DNA of 64,000 bases from Paenibacillus sp. sptzw28 (GTDB taxonomy: Bacteria > Bacillota > Bacilli > Paenibacillales > Paenibacillaceae). Position numbers and translations under genes: made by a program. The stretch is from positions 1,817,501-1,881,500 of the forward strand of contig NZ_CP080545.1 in assembly GCF_019550795.1 (NCBI RefSeq). Direction: 5' to 3'. The notes under the pieces were generated by a model. The model saw only the letters and a program-made list of their open reading frames with translations. It had not been told where the DNA came from and did no database searches. Below are positions 9,208-18,563 of this stretch, in pieces (the stretch's first letter is position 1; each line of letters starts with the position of its first letter).

Positions 9208-9973
9208 TGGTATAATGAGCGGAAAAGAAGCATTCATGCAGCGGATCGCAAGCAGGCTCGGACGCAGCAATCCTATGCAGACCGCTCCGGAGAAGCCGGT
9301 TCGCGGCGTGCCTGAGCATTACCGTGACCGCATATTAAGCGCGGAAGAGCGGCTCGATACTTTCATAAGCAACTGGACGGCGCTGAGCGGTAAAGTGCTC
9401 ATCGTGGATGAGGCGACCGCAGCTGAGACGATCGGCCAATATTTGCTTCAGGTATGCGCCGATCATGGAATAACGCGCGCTGCAAGGTGGGAGCACGATG
9501 CCTTGAACGGGCTCGAGTTGGATGCGGCCCTGCAGCGCGGAGGCATTGAATCGCTCGTTTGGCGGGAAGGCGGCGACGCCGGTCTCCAGCGGAGGGAGCT
9601 TCCGACCGGACCTGAAGGCAACTGGTCGAAGCGAATCGGACTTCTGCAGGCCGCAGAGCAGTGCCGGCTCGGAATTGTATGGCCGGATTGCGTTATTGCA
9701 AACACGGGCACGCTTGCCTTGTTCAGTCAGGGAGGCAAAGGACGCTCCGTCAGCCTGCTTACAGAGGTTCTGTTCTCGGTATTCAGAGCGGACCAGATCG
9801 TTACCCGGATGGGAGAAGCGTTCGAGCTGTTCAAGAGCCGGTATCCGGAGGCGGTTGTTATGCCGTCGTCGCTGAATCTCATAACCGGACCCAGCCGCAG
9901 CGCCGATATCGAGAACGATCTGACCATCGGCATTCACGGACCGGGGAGCGTGTACGCGGTCATTATTCAATAA
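9194..9973 (+). CDS. lutC: Lactate utilisation protein LutC (LUD domain)
   Basis: A 259-residue LUD-domain protein, third component of the LutABC system. Landmarks are QRIASRLGR at the N-terminus, the central GIVWPDCVIANTGTL segment, and PSRSADIENDLTIGIHGPG near the C-terminus, which is characteristic of LutC/YkgG proteins. AAAGGAGGGGG lies 5 bases before ATG 9194 inside the lutB 3' end, so the GTG at 9164 is rejected. Translation is probably coupled to lutB. Confidence 0.94.
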   Translation: MTPNNGIMSGKEAFMQRIASRLGRSNPMQTAPEKPVRGVPEHYRDRILSAEERLDTFISNWTALSGKVLIVDEATAAETIGQYLLQVCADHGITRAARWEHDALNGLELDAALQRGGIESLVWREGGDAGLQRRELPTGPEGNWSKRIGLLQAAEQCRLGIVWPDCVIANTGTLALFSQGGKGRSVSLLTEVLFSVFRADQIVTRMGEAFELFKSRYPEAVVMPSSLNLITGPSRSADIENDLTIGIHGPGSVYAVIIQ

Positions 9974-9987
9974 GGAGCGATGTTTCC

Positions 9988-10593
9988 ATGCCCATGAATG
10001 AATCGCTAAAGCTCATTCTCGAACGGCTGCAGGCGCGTGATACGCTCCAGACGCTTTCTCCTGCAGCCGTGTGGGAGGAGTCATTGGAAGCGGATATTCA
10101 AATGCTAAGTTTTCCTACTCCGACATCGGCTTCCGCGGTAGACAGGACGATGTTTGCGCTCAAGGCAGGACTTCATCTGCGAAACGACAGCTTGGACCGG
10201 TCGCATTCGTATTCCCAGGAGATTGAAGACGACGCCACAGGCTGCTACTGGCACGGAATCATGCACCGGATGGAGGGCGATTATTGGAATGCGAATTATT
10301 GGTTCCGATCCGCAGGAACACATCCGGTTAAGGCCAGGCTTCAGGAAAGGGTGCCTGAATATTTGCGGAGCGAAGTCAATATCGAGGCTTTGCCCGAAGG
10401 CAGCATTCGCGACCTGCTCATGAGCATTAGAGATGGGGACACGTGGAAAGCACCGATATTCACCGATGCCGTGCAGCGTCAAGAGAGCGGCACTGTATCC
10501 GGCGAGACCCGCGCCATATTGGAATACATTCAGCATATCGAAATATCCGAACTGCTGGCCTATACCGTCGCTGCCGCTGCCAATCAAGAGTAA
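9988..10593 (+). CDS. Conserved protein of unknown function behind lutC
   Basis: A 201-residue, probably cytosolic protein with no transmembrane segment. A central conserved-looking segment, HGIMHRMEGDYWNANYWFR (about residues 84-102), resembles a motif I have seen in uncharacterised proteins of many phyla. No enzyme motif is recognisable. TAAGGAG precedes the start by 9 bases, and it begins 14 bases after lutC, so it is the last gene of the lut operon here. A role in lactate metabolism is only guilt by association. Confidence 0.75.
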   Translation: MPMNESLKLILERLQARDTLQTLSPAAVWEESLEADIQMLSFPTPTSASAVDRTMFALKAGLHLRNDSLDRSHSYSQEIEDDATGCYWHGIMHRMEGDYWNANYWFRSAGTHPVKARLQERVPEYLRSEVNIEALPEGSIRDLLMSIRDGDTWKAPIFTDAVQRQESGTVSGETRAILEYIQHIEISELLAYTVAAAANQE

Positions 10594-10609
10594 GGAATCC
10601 GAATCCGAT

Positions 10610-10666
10610 AAAAAAGCCTTAGCCTGCGGCATGAGACGATGCCGCTTAAGCTAAGGCCTTTTATTT
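10610..10666. terminator. Bidirectional terminator between lut operon and MMPL gene
   Basis: AAAAAAGCCTTAGC and GCTAAGGCCTTTTATTT frame a long stem (GCCTTAGC..GCGGCAT with ATGCCGC..GCTAAGGC). There are A/T runs on both sides, serving the convergent genes at 10593 and 10673. Confidence 0.88.
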
Positions 10667-10672
10667 GTCCTT

Positions 10673-13585
10673 TTAATCCGGTTGAACGACGCGCCGCTTC
10701 TCGGCTTTGTCTTCGTGCACACTTCCCGGGGCCGCTTCGTGCCTGCGGAACGGCCACCAATTTGTTTCGCCGACCAAATTGGCCAAGGCGGGAACGACGA
10801 GTCCCATGAAGACCGTCGAATAAAGCGCGAGACCGATCACGATGCCTGCGCCGATCTGCAGCAGGGTGTTTACGCCGGACATCATAAGCGCGGCGAACGT
10901 GCCGCCCATAATGACTGCCGCGGAGATGATTACCCCGCCGGTCGTCGTCATAGCTCTGGACATGGCGTAAGCAATGCCGCCCGGACGGTATTCCTCCTTG
11001 AAGCGTGCCATTAAGAAGATGCTGTAATCTACGCCGAGCGCGACGATGATGAGGAAAACGAAGAACGAAGCGCTCCAGGACAAACCGGGCTTGCCAAGCA
11101 GATCGACGAAGATAAACTCGACGATGCCCATTGTCACCAGATAATTGAAGCCAAGAGAGAGAAGGACATAGAGCGGCGCAAGAAACGACCGGAGCAGAAT
11201 CATCAGAACGATGAAGATGCCGATCAATACGAATGTGCCGGTTCGCGTAAAATCATTCCGCGAGATGTCCTTCAGCTCGCCGATTTGGGCGGATGTGCCG
11301 CTGAGCGATACTTTCGGATCCGAAATCGCCCCGCCGGCCAAGCTGTGCTTCAGCGTGTCGCGTATATTGTCCACGGTAAGGAGCGCATCTTCCGAGTACG
11401 GGTTGACTGACAGGACGACGTCGAGCTTCGTCGTTTTACCGTCCTTGGACATATAGTAATCCAGCGATTTCTGGAGCTCGGGACTTTGCATCGCTTCCTT
11501 CGGCAAATTCCAGCCGGGAATTTGACTGTCGCCGATCATCTTCTCGGCATCCTTCACTTTTACCAGCCCGGTGGAAATGTCAGACAGTCCTTTCGTTCCG
11601 TCCTTCAGCCCGTCTGAAAGCCGGTTTAAGCCGTCTTTGAGCTTGACCGTTCCGTCGGCCGCCTGGGACTGGCCTGCAGCCAGCTGTCCCAGCCCCCGGG
11701 CGATCCCTGCAACGGAAGGGTTAATTTGCATGAATCCCTGCTGAACTGCGGCTGCGCCTTGAGTCAAACCGTTCAAGCCGCCCGTGAGTCCCTGCTGTTT
11801 ACCGAGCAGAGCCTGCATATGGGCATCTTCCTTAAGCTCCGGATGAGCTTTAAGCAGCTGCTGCAAGTCAGCGCTCATGGAAGCGGAGAGCTTCGCGCTT
11901 TGGGACAATCCGCCCGCTATTTGGTCGGCGCCCTTGGACGTCTCTCTCAATCCGCCATAAATTTGATTCAACCCGTTTCTCGCTTCGATCGTTCTGGAAG
12001 ACATCGTTCGAAGTCCGTTCGTCAGCTTGTCGATGTCGCCTTCACCCTTCACGATCGAATCGCCTGCCGATGTTAATCCGCCGGCGATCCTGTCAACACC
12101 GTTCTTCATGTCCCCGAGTGCCTCCGAGGTTCGGGTCAGCTGATTAGGAACGGTCAGTTCTGCCAGCTGCTCGCCAAGCGGGCGGATCGCGCTGCGCACT
12201 TCCTTGACCCCCGCAAGCTTCGTTAGGCCGGCGCTTGCCGACTCCAGCGCAGCCAGCGCTTCCGGCGTTCTCATCGAGGTGGAAGAGGTGAGCGCGATCG
12301 ACACCGGGAACACTTCGCCGGAGCCGAAAGCGCGTTCTACCTGGCGGAACCCTTGAACGGAGCCGTGGCTCGGGTCGATTTCCGCGAGATCGTCGAACGA
12401 ACGCTTGCCTTCAAACAGCAGGGTAATCGGCGCAAGCAGAATTACCGTTACCAGCAGAACAGCGACCGGTCTGCGTGCCGCGAGCGACGCCATTCCGCCC
12501 CACAGCCTGGATTCGCCGTGTCCTTGTCCGCTCTTCACCCGCGTGGGCCAGAACGTCGCCTTGCCGAAAATCATTAACAGCGCGGGCGTCAGCGTCAAGC
12601 CGGCAATGAGTGTTACGGCGACGCCGATCGAAACCCCGACGGCGGACTGATATAAGCCGAACTGTGCGAAGCCGATCAGGAAGAAGGCGACAAAAACAGT
12701 GCTTGCCGAGAAAGCGACGGTTTTGCCGACTGTTCTCATCGTCCGTACAAGCGCTTCGACTTTGTCGCCGTCACGGCTCAGCTCCTCGCGGTAACGTTGG
12801 ATCAGCAGGATGCAGTAATCAGTACCGGCGCCGAACAGTACGGCGATGAGGAACGACTCGGTGAAAGAGGATACCGGCATTCCGTAATCGGTCGCCAGCG
12901 CCACAAGCCCCCGCGTTATAATAAGTGAAATTCCGATAGTGAGCAGCGGAATGAACGGGGCCACCGGTGAACGGAAGACGATAAGCAATATGACCAGCAC
13001 GAGCGCTACTGTAAGCAGCTCCGTCTTTTTAAGACCTTCCTCCGAGCTCGTCTGAAAATCCTTCCCGATCGGCGCGCTGCCGGTGAGCGCCACCTTGCTG
13101 CCCGCCGGTGAATCCTTCACCTCTGCGGCCAGCTTATCGACAGCTTCCTGTGTTACCGTATCATTCTCAGCCCGGTCGAATCCGACGATAAGCAGCTCGG
13201 TTGTGCCGTCCTTGCTGCGGAATTTGGAAGCCAGCTCCGGTGTATCATAGGCGGATTGAACGGACTTGAAGCCGTCTTTGCTTGTCAGTCCGGCAAGCAT
13301 CCCGGCTTTTGCCTTCAGCCAGGCTTTGTCCGTATCGGTCAGACCCGATGCACGCGAGAAGACGATAATTGCGCTTGACTTGGTCGTCGCTTCCGGGTCA
13401 ATCCGCTCCATAATTTGTTTCGCCACAACCGATTCGGAATCGGCGGGTATGAATTTCTGCTCCGTCTTTCTCACTATTCCTTGCAAATCCGGCAGCCCGA
13501 ACATCGCCGCCGCCGCGATAAGCAGCCAAGCGATCAACACGACCCACTTCAGGCGGGCAAGGCCGCGAACAAACCGTTCTGTCAT
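10673..13585 (-). CDS. MMPL/RND family transporter
   Basis: A 970-residue exporter of the MMPL branch of the RND superfamily. It shows two copies of the membrane module: helix 1 then a periplasm-facing loop, then six helices, in each half. GTDYCILLIQRYREEL in the first half and GVDYSIFLMARFKEEYR in the second are the paired MMPL signatures with the membrane-embedded Asp-Tyr. The second extracellular loop holds many DG/GL-rich repeats (LSDGLKDGTKGLSDIS and similar), as in YhgE/Pip-type regions. Relatives export lipids, siderophores or antimicrobials. GGGAGGGAAAGAG before 13585 sets the start. It is divergent from a TetR gene, the usual arrangement for drug- or lipid-inducible export. Confidence 0.9.
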   Translation of the reverse strand: MTERFVRGLARLKWVVLIAWLLIAAAAMFGLPDLQGIVRKTEQKFIPADSESVVAKQIMERIDPEATTKSSAIIVFSRASGLTDTDKAWLKAKAGMLAGLTSKDGFKSVQSAYDTPELASKFRSKDGTTELLIVGFDRAENDTVTQEAVDKLAAEVKDSPAGSKVALTGSAPIGKDFQTSSEEGLKKTELLTVALVLVILLIVFRSPVAPFIPLLTIGISLIITRGLVALATDYGMPVSSFTESFLIAVLFGAGTDYCILLIQRYREELSRDGDKVEALVRTMRTVGKTVAFSASTVFVAFFLIGFAQFGLYQSAVGVSIGVAVTLIAGLTLTPALLMIFGKATFWPTRVKSGQGHGESRLWGGMASLAARRPVAVLLVTVILLAPITLLFEGKRSFDDLAEIDPSHGSVQGFRQVERAFGSGEVFPVSIALTSSTSMRTPEALAALESASAGLTKLAGVKEVRSAIRPLGEQLAELTVPNQLTRTSEALGDMKNGVDRIAGGLTSAGDSIVKGEGDIDKLTNGLRTMSSRTIEARNGLNQIYGGLRETSKGADQIAGGLSQSAKLSASMSADLQQLLKAHPELKEDAHMQALLGKQQGLTGGLNGLTQGAAAVQQGFMQINPSVAGIARGLGQLAAGQSQAADGTVKLKDGLNRLSDGLKDGTKGLSDISTGLVKVKDAEKMIGDSQIPGWNLPKEAMQSPELQKSLDYYMSKDGKTTKLDVVLSVNPYSEDALLTVDNIRDTLKHSLAGGAISDPKVSLSGTSAQIGELKDISRNDFTRTGTFVLIGIFIVLMILLRSFLAPLYVLLSLGFNYLVTMGIVEFIFVDLLGKPGLSWSASFFVFLIIVALGVDYSIFLMARFKEEYRPGGIAYAMSRAMTTTGGVIISAAVIMGGTFAALMMSGVNTLLQIGAGIVIGLALYSTVFMGLVVPALANLVGETNWWPFRRHEAAPGSVHEDKAEKRRVVQPD

Positions 13586-13900
13586 GTTTCTCTTTCCCTC
13601 CCAAGGGTTTTGCGTGGGCAAAACCGGCATCGTAAGCATAACCTTTATTCGATCTCTACGATTAGTTATATCTGATTGCGGATATAAAATCAATATTATT
13701 GTACTTGCGGTCATTATTATTTTTTGTGAAATTTATGTGAAATGAACGGTATATTATCGTTTTCTTGTACCTGTATAAACATGCAGATTGGATAATAGTT
13801 GTACCACCAGTCATAATGGTTTACGTAAGAAATGCAGTTATGATAAAATAAAAGAACAACAAACTGGATTCCACAAGCGACAACGGGGAGATTGAGACGG
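13586..13900. promoter_or_regulatory. Divergent promoter region of MMPL exporter and tetR
   Basis: A 315-base AT-rich region. For tetR, TTGGAT (13788-13793) and CATAAT (13812-13817) are spaced by 18 bases. Near-palindromes that could be TetR operators are TATATC..GGATATA at 13667-13686 and a weaker ACCA..TGGT element overlapping the tetR -10 box (13802-13820). These are sequence-level candidates only. Confidence 0.4.
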
Positions 13901-14479
13901 ATGAATCGCGAGCTCAAGAAGGCACTGACACGGCAGCGGATCAAAGAGGCTGCGCTTTCGCTGCTGGCCGAGCAGGGATATGAAACGACGACAATTGAAC
14001 AGATAGCGAAGCTCGCCGGAGTCGCGAAGGGCACTTTCTTCAACTATTTCGCTTCGAAAGATGAGCTTATTTGCGATTTGCAAACCGTATTTGTCATGAA
14101 TGAGGCGGCAAAGCTCAAAGACAAGCCAGGGCCTTTAATACCGCGTATGCGGATGGTTCTATTCCAGCTTGTGCAGCAGCTTCCGCACAATAAATCCGTT
14201 ACAAGGGCGCTCTTTCAAGCGATTTTGGGAAGCGGACCGGCTCTTGAAGAACATAACCAGCTTGTCGCTCAGGTGATGGAGTCGATTGTTCCGCTTATCG
14301 CTCAGGGACAGGAGAACGGAGAGCTGCGCAAAGACATGCCGGCTGAGATGATCTCCCAGCTTGCCGTTCAGACCTATTTCGGGGCATTGATCGTGTGGTC
14401 GATGAGTGATGAGGAAGAGGGGATCAATGAACAGATTGCGCTTACGTTTGATCTGTTCTTCAAAGGGATTACAGCTTAA
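13901..14479 (+). CDS. TetR/AcrR family regulator of the divergent exporter
   Basis: A 192-residue regulator. The N-terminal helix-turn-helix contains TTTIEQIAKLAGVAKGTFFNYF, and the C-terminal region is the variable helical ligand pocket. GGGGAGAT precedes ATG 13901 by 8 bases; the in-frame TTG at 13892 is less likely. The shared upstream region with the MMPL gene suggests it represses the exporter. It is followed by a hairpin shared with the convergent PRPP synthetase-like gene. Confidence 0.9.
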   Translation: MNRELKKALTRQRIKEAALSLLAEQGYETTTIEQIAKLAGVAKGTFFNYFASKDELICDLQTVFVMNEAAKLKDKPGPLIPRMRMVLFQLVQQLPHNKSVTRALFQAILGSGPALEEHNQLVAQVMESIVPLIAQGQENGELRKDMPAEMISQLAVQTYFGALIVWSMSDEEEGINEQIALTFDLFFKGITA

Positions 14480-14492
14480 GTAGTATAAATAA

Positions 14493-14530
14493 TAAACTCC
14501 CCGCAGGCACCAATACCGGCGGGGAGTTTA
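14493..14530. terminator. Terminator shared by tetR and prs-like gene
   Basis: The perfect 10-base arms TAAACTCCCC and GGGGAGTTTA enclose a partly paired loop. T-rich sequence follows on the plus side (ACTTTTAG) and weaker T-rich sequence on the minus side. It sits between convergent genes. Confidence 0.75.
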
Positions 14531-14533
14531 CTT

Positions 14534-15508
14534 TTAGTCAAACGAGATGACGTCGTCCGGAACCTTTTCAAACAGAGGACTGACCGATTCGCTTTTATGA
14601 ATTCTGCTTATAGCCTCTCCGAATAAGGAAGCGACGGATACGAGCTTTATTTTAGGGGATTGAACCAGATAAGGATTCGCGACGGAGTCCGTCCCGATGA
14701 TGAGCTCGATCGGACTGTCATCGAGCTTTTTCACCGCGGCCTCGGTTAACACCAAATGAGACAAGCAGGCAATAATTTTCGTTGCCCCTTTTTGTTTGAG
14801 CCATTTTGACAATTCGATCAAGGTCCCGCCGGATATTGAGAAATCGTCGACGATTAAAGCGGTTTTTCCTTGTACATCGCCGATGATCTCCATTACTTCG
14901 GCCCGTTCGTTGTGGTCTTTTCTCGTCTTATCTCCGAGGGCGAGCGAAGCGCCCAGATAATCCGCATACTTTCGGGCCTGCTTGGCAAACCCGGCATCCG
15001 GCGAAACGACAACCAGATCGGACAGGTTCATTTGCTTGATCGACTCGCAAAGTACGGGGAGAGCAAACAGATGGTCGACCGGCTTTTTGAAAAAGCCCTG
15101 AATTTGGTGGCTGTGCAAATCCATCGTCACTACCCGGTCGGCCCCTGCCAGCTCAATTGATTCCGCACATACCCTTGCCCGGATGGAAACGCGCGGTTCG
15201 TCCTTCTTGTCGCCTTTGGCATAGCTGAAATAAGGCATAATTACAGTCACGGAACTGGCGCTCGCTCTCTTGAAGGCATCGACCCAGAAAAGGATCTCCA
15301 CAAATTCGTCATTGGGCCTCAGGCCTATTGATTGCACAAGATAAACGTCTTTGGCGCGAACGGTCTCGCCGATTCTTACAAATGTATTTCCATCAGAGAA
15401 GGTAAACGCTTCAGAATGGCCGACCTCGACATCCATAAATTTGCACATTTTACGGGCGAAGGCCGTTCCGGAGCTGCCGGCAAATATTTTGATCTCACCA
15501 CTGTTCAT
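14534..15508 (-). CDS. Ribose-phosphate pyrophosphokinase-like protein (divergent paralog)
   Basis: A protein of about 324 residues with both phosphoribosyltransferase-type domains of PRPP synthetase, which converts ribose 5-phosphate and ATP to PRPP. Seen: FSDGNTFVRIGETVR near the N-terminus, VTMDLHSHQIQGFF in the middle, VVSPDAGFAKQARK, a K-x-R pair in the flexible loop (GDKTRKD), and the PRPP loop VDDFSISGGT. The PRPP loop and the YAKGDKKDEPR segment differ from housekeeping Prs (normally DDIIDTAGT and YARQDRK), so this is probably a second, diverged copy. CGGAGG supports ATG 15508 or the adjacent 15511. Confidence 0.8.
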   Translation of the reverse strand: MNSGEIKIFAGSSGTAFARKMCKFMDVEVGHSEAFTFSDGNTFVRIGETVRAKDVYLVQSIGLRPNDEFVEILFWVDAFKRASASSVTVIMPYFSYAKGDKKDEPRVSIRARVCAESIELAGADRVVTMDLHSHQIQGFFKKPVDHLFALPVLCESIKQMNLSDLVVVSPDAGFAKQARKYADYLGASLALGDKTRKDHNERAEVMEIIGDVQGKTALIVDDFSISGGTLIELSKWLKQKGATKIIACLSHLVLTEAAVKKLDDSPIELIIGTDSVANPYLVQSPKIKLVSVASLFGEAISRIHKSESVSPLFEKVPDDVISFD

Positions 15509-15619
15509 CATTTACCTCCGAAATTCATATTTCCTTAATAAAGACTTATACGTATAAGGGTAATATCCTTCTTCACATTATTTACATTATTCCCTTAAAA
15601 ATAAGAAATCCCGCCCGGA

Positions 15620-15922
15620 TCAAAATCCTGGCAGTTCCCCGTCTCCCCGAATCGCTGCGGCGCGGTGCATCTCGTTCGGATGAAAGTAGCCGACCGCCTC
15701 GAATGCGCGCCCTCCCGCCGTCACACCTGACAGCTCAACGCGAATGTCTTCGCTTTCGCTGAACATGCGCAGCAGCGAAGTTTGCGTCATGCCGTCGATC
15801 TCGATGTACCACAGCCTATAGCCGGAGTCGGTTACGATGATAAGCCGGGCGGACGTATATGTAAGTCTGGTCGTCAGACCGTTGCAGTTAATCGACAGTT
15901 CAGCCAGCAAATAAGTGTCCAA
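15620..15922 (-). CDS. Small protein of unknown function
   Basis: About 100 residues, not recognised. GAAGGAGG lies 9 bases before a TTG at 15922, giving a start at LDTYLLAELSINC; nothing comparable supports longer starts. Composition suggests a small beta-rich cytosolic protein (RLIIVTDSGYRLWYIEIDG). It stands alone, with no clear operon partner. Confidence 0.6.
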   Translation of the reverse strand: MDTYLLAELSINCNGLTTRLTYTSARLIIVTDSGYRLWYIEIDGMTQTSLLRMFSESEDIRVELSGVTAGGRAFEAVGYFHPNEMHRAAAIRGDGELPGF

Positions 15923-16128
15923 GACTTTATGCCTCCTTCTCAGGCCCCTCACGACTGAAAATATTGTCGAACTTCCGGCCTGCTTCGATTGTAATGTTGG
16001 ACTGTAAATAATGCAACAATTGGCAGGCTATTTCCGTCGGATAATTGAACCGTCACATTATATATACCGGCAGGCGGCATCCGAAAGCGCGCTTGGGGAT
16101 TTATCAAAGCAATTTGGGGGGATTCGGT

Positions 16129-17493
16129 ATGGCAGAGAAAACAAGAGGCTTGACGCGGGCGAAAACAGGAAGAGAAACGACGCCCTTATGGCTGAGCGGC
16201 CTTCTGGTCGTCATGATTCTGATTCTGGGCGCCTGCTCCTCGGAGAACGGCAGCACGCAGGATGAGGGAAATACGGCCAGTGAATATTCATCGGGCAACC
16301 GGACGGAAGGAACCGGCAGCAGCGGGTCAACCGACAGCCGCTCGGAAGAGCCGGCGGCAGACAGCACGGGAGACCGCGGAGAGGGGAAGGGTGAACGGGA
16401 ACCCGTGCCATCCGCCGCAGACGGCCGTCAGACCCCTGACCCGCAAGCGGGGATGCTTACGGCGGGCGAATGGGACGATTTGGCGCGTTGGAGCGATTGG
16501 GAGCAGCTGCTAAACGGCCGTGAAGGCTCGGATAACCGTGAATACTGGGATTTTCTTCGGTTTGACCGGCTGGAAATCGAGGTGGTCGGCGGCGGCCAGC
16601 CGGTATCCGATGCGCAGGTTGCGGTCATGGATGGGGACGGCCAGTCGATCTGGGAAGCGCGGACCGACGTGAAGGGAAAGGGCTACGCTTTTGCCGGATT
16701 ATTCGACCAGCAGGAGAGCCGGAACGGATATTTGGTTGAAGTGAAAGCCGACGGCCAGGTGAAACGGTTCGAGAATGTGCCTATACCGCGCGACAAGAAG
16801 CTTCAAATCGAACTGGATAAAGGGGTGCCGATTTCAAATACGCTCGATCTCATGCTCGTCGTGGACACTACGGGCTCGATGGGCGACGAATTGAAATATT
16901 TGAAGACAGAGCTCAAGGACGTTGTCGAGCGGGTGGGTAAAGAAAACGGCCAACAGCTTGGCATACGGGTCAGTACGAACTTTTACCGGGATAAAGACGA
17001 TGATTATGTCGTAAGGCCTTTTCCATTTACAAAGGATATCGATAAAGCAATCAAGCAAATTTCCGATCAGCGGGCGAGCGGCGGAGGGGACTTCCCTGAG
17101 GCCGTCGATGAGGCTCTTGATAACGCAATACACGAACACGAATGGAGTGACGATGCGCGGGCAAGGCTTCTCTTTCTAGTGCTCGACGCGCCGCCGCATC
17201 ACGATCGCAGTATCGTAAAGCGAATCCGCGAGCTTACTCAGGAAGCAGCCGGTCAAGGAATCCGGATTATTCCTGTCGCATCAAGCGGCGTTGACATTAA
17301 TACCGAATATTTAATGCGTTTTATGGCCGTGGCTACCGGTGGAACTTATTTGTTTCTTACTGACCACAGCGGCATCGGAAATGATCATTTGGAACCGGCG
17401 GTCGGAGAATATGAAGTGAAAGCGCTGAACGATATGCTCGTCGAAATCATTAACCGTTATTGCGAGGGCGGAGGCGGTTTCGGCCGGGAATAG
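16129..17493 (+). CDS. von Willebrand factor A domain lipoprotein
   Basis: A 454-residue secreted lipoprotein. An N-terminal signal with a hydrophobic stretch ends in the lipobox LGAC (Cys near residue 34), followed by a Ser/Glu/Gly-rich linker of about 90 residues and a VWA domain in the second half. The MIDAS metal motif DTTGSMGDE is near residue 246 and a downstream segment VLDAPPHHD corresponds to the second metal-binding loop. A domain between linker and VWA has a carboxypeptidase-regulatory-like beta pattern (VSDAQVAVMDGDGQSIW). The ligand is unknown. GGGGGGATT precedes ATG 16129. Confidence 0.85.
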   Translation: MAEKTRGLTRAKTGRETTPLWLSGLLVVMILILGACSSENGSTQDEGNTASEYSSGNRTEGTGSSGSTDSRSEEPAADSTGDRGEGKGEREPVPSAADGRQTPDPQAGMLTAGEWDDLARWSDWEQLLNGREGSDNREYWDFLRFDRLEIEVVGGGQPVSDAQVAVMDGDGQSIWEARTDVKGKGYAFAGLFDQQESRNGYLVEVKADGQVKRFENVPIPRDKKLQIELDKGVPISNTLDLMLVVDTTGSMGDELKYLKTELKDVVERVGKENGQQLGIRVSTNFYRDKDDDYVVRPFPFTKDIDKAIKQISDQRASGGGDFPEAVDEALDNAIHEHEWSDDARARLLFLVLDAPPHHDRSIVKRIRELTQEAAGQGIRIIPVASSGVDINTEYLMRFMAVATGGTYLFLTDHSGIGNDHLEPAVGEYEVKALNDMLVEIINRYCEGGGGFGRE

Positions 17494-17570
17494 GATAAAC
17501 GCTCTCCGGCGTCATCTTCTTTGGCATAAACTCCGCGGCTTGAATTACCCTATATAATGAAAAATAAGCG

Positions 17571-17637
17571 GGCAGCCGCTGACGTCGGCAGAAGCTGAGG
17601 CTTTTGCCGGCGACAGCGTGCGGCCGTTTGCTTTTTA
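17571..17637 (+). terminator. Extended hairpin with T tract between VWA gene and pxpB
   Basis: Nested arms GCCGC/GCGGC, CGCTG/CAGCG and CGGCA..AGC/GCT..TGCCG form an elongated stem, followed by TTTGCTTTTTAG. It is 80 bases after the VWA gene stop. A TATAAT at 17553 lies just upstream, so an attenuated leader for pxp is an alternative. The remaining 200 bases before pxpB show a small GGTGCT/AGCACC hairpin at 17726-17745 and nothing I recognise. Confidence 0.55.
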
Positions 17638-17840
17638 GTCTGATTGCCAAGTGTCGGCATTCGGGTTTCTCTCCTGCAGAATGAAGAGTGCTCTTAACAA
17701 AAAAGTTTATTAAAGCTAAAGGAAGGTGCTGGACAAGAAGCACCCCTTTGGTACAAACTAATATTGATTCCCGCAACTGCCGGGTAACAGCTTCAAACTA
17801 AAACTACAAATAAGCTTTTTTAGAAAAAGAGGGGATATCT

Positions 17841-18563
17841 GTGCTTGCAGCCGTAGAACCGGCGGTGGAACCGCTCGGGGACCGTGCGCTGGTCGTTCGA
17901 GTGCCGGGCAGGGATCTGCTGAACGACTGGCGGGTTATGGCCGGCATTGCCGAATGCGTCCAGGCCGCCCGGCGCGAGTGGATCGTTGACGTTGTGGCGG
18001 CATATGAGACGGTTACGATTGTCTACGATCCGATGCGTCTTGCCGGCCTGTTCCCGGAAGAACGACTTCCCTATGAACGCGCTGCAGCCGAGGTATTGCA
18101 GATACTTGCAGTCGAATCGGCTCAGCCGGCGGCAGAGGCCCGCTTGATCGACATTCCGGTGTGCTACGGAGGAATATATGGTCCCGACCTGCGTGAATCG
18201 GCTGCGCGGTCGGAATTGAGCGAGGAGCATTTCATAGAACGCCATGCCTCGGGCAGTTACATTGTTACCATGATCGGGTTTATGCCGGGGTTTCCATATT
18301 TGACCGGTCTTCCCCCGCAATTGGCGCAGCCGCGCAAAGCAGCGCCGCGCAGCCGTGTTCCGGCTGGTTCGGTCGGAATCGCCGGCAGCCAGACCGGTGT
18401 ATACCCATTAGAATCGCCTGGCGGCTGGCAATTGATTGGAAGGACGCCGTTAAAACTGTTCGACTACCGGCGTGAATCCCCCTCGCTGCTGCAGGCCGGC
18501 GACCGGGTCCGCTTTGTCCCGATCGACGGGAAGCGGATGGCAGATCTGGAGGGAAGCCGATGA
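17841..18563 (+). CDS. pxpB: 5-oxoprolinase subunit PxpB
   Basis: A 240-residue subunit of the ATP-dependent 5-oxoproline (pyroglutamate) amidohydrolase, which recycles this damage product to glutamate. The KipI/DUF213 fold is evident from the N-terminal GDRALVVRVPG, the central GFMPGFPYLTGLP and VPAGSVGIAGSQTGVYP, and the terminal LLQAGDRVRFVPI. The GTG start is supported by AGAGGGG. The stop overlaps the pxpC start by four bases (ATGA). Confidence 0.92.
   Translation: MLAAVEPAVEPLGDRALVVRVPGRDLLNDWRVMAGIAECVQAARREWIVDVVAAYETVTIVYDPMRLAGLFPEERLPYERAAAEVLQILAVESAQPAAEARLIDIPVCYGGIYGPDLRESAARSELSEEHFIERHASGSYIVTMIGFMPGFPYLTGLPPQLAQPRKAAPRSRVPAGSVGIAGSQTGVYPLESPGGWQLIGRTPLKLFDYRRESPSLLQAGDRVRFVPIDGKRMADLEGSR

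Noticed and set aside
17494..17840. Riboswitch (c-di-AMP or similar) ahead of pxpB
   Set aside because: A strong hairpin with T tract is present, but I could match no conserved riboswitch core; kept only as a terminator or possible leader.
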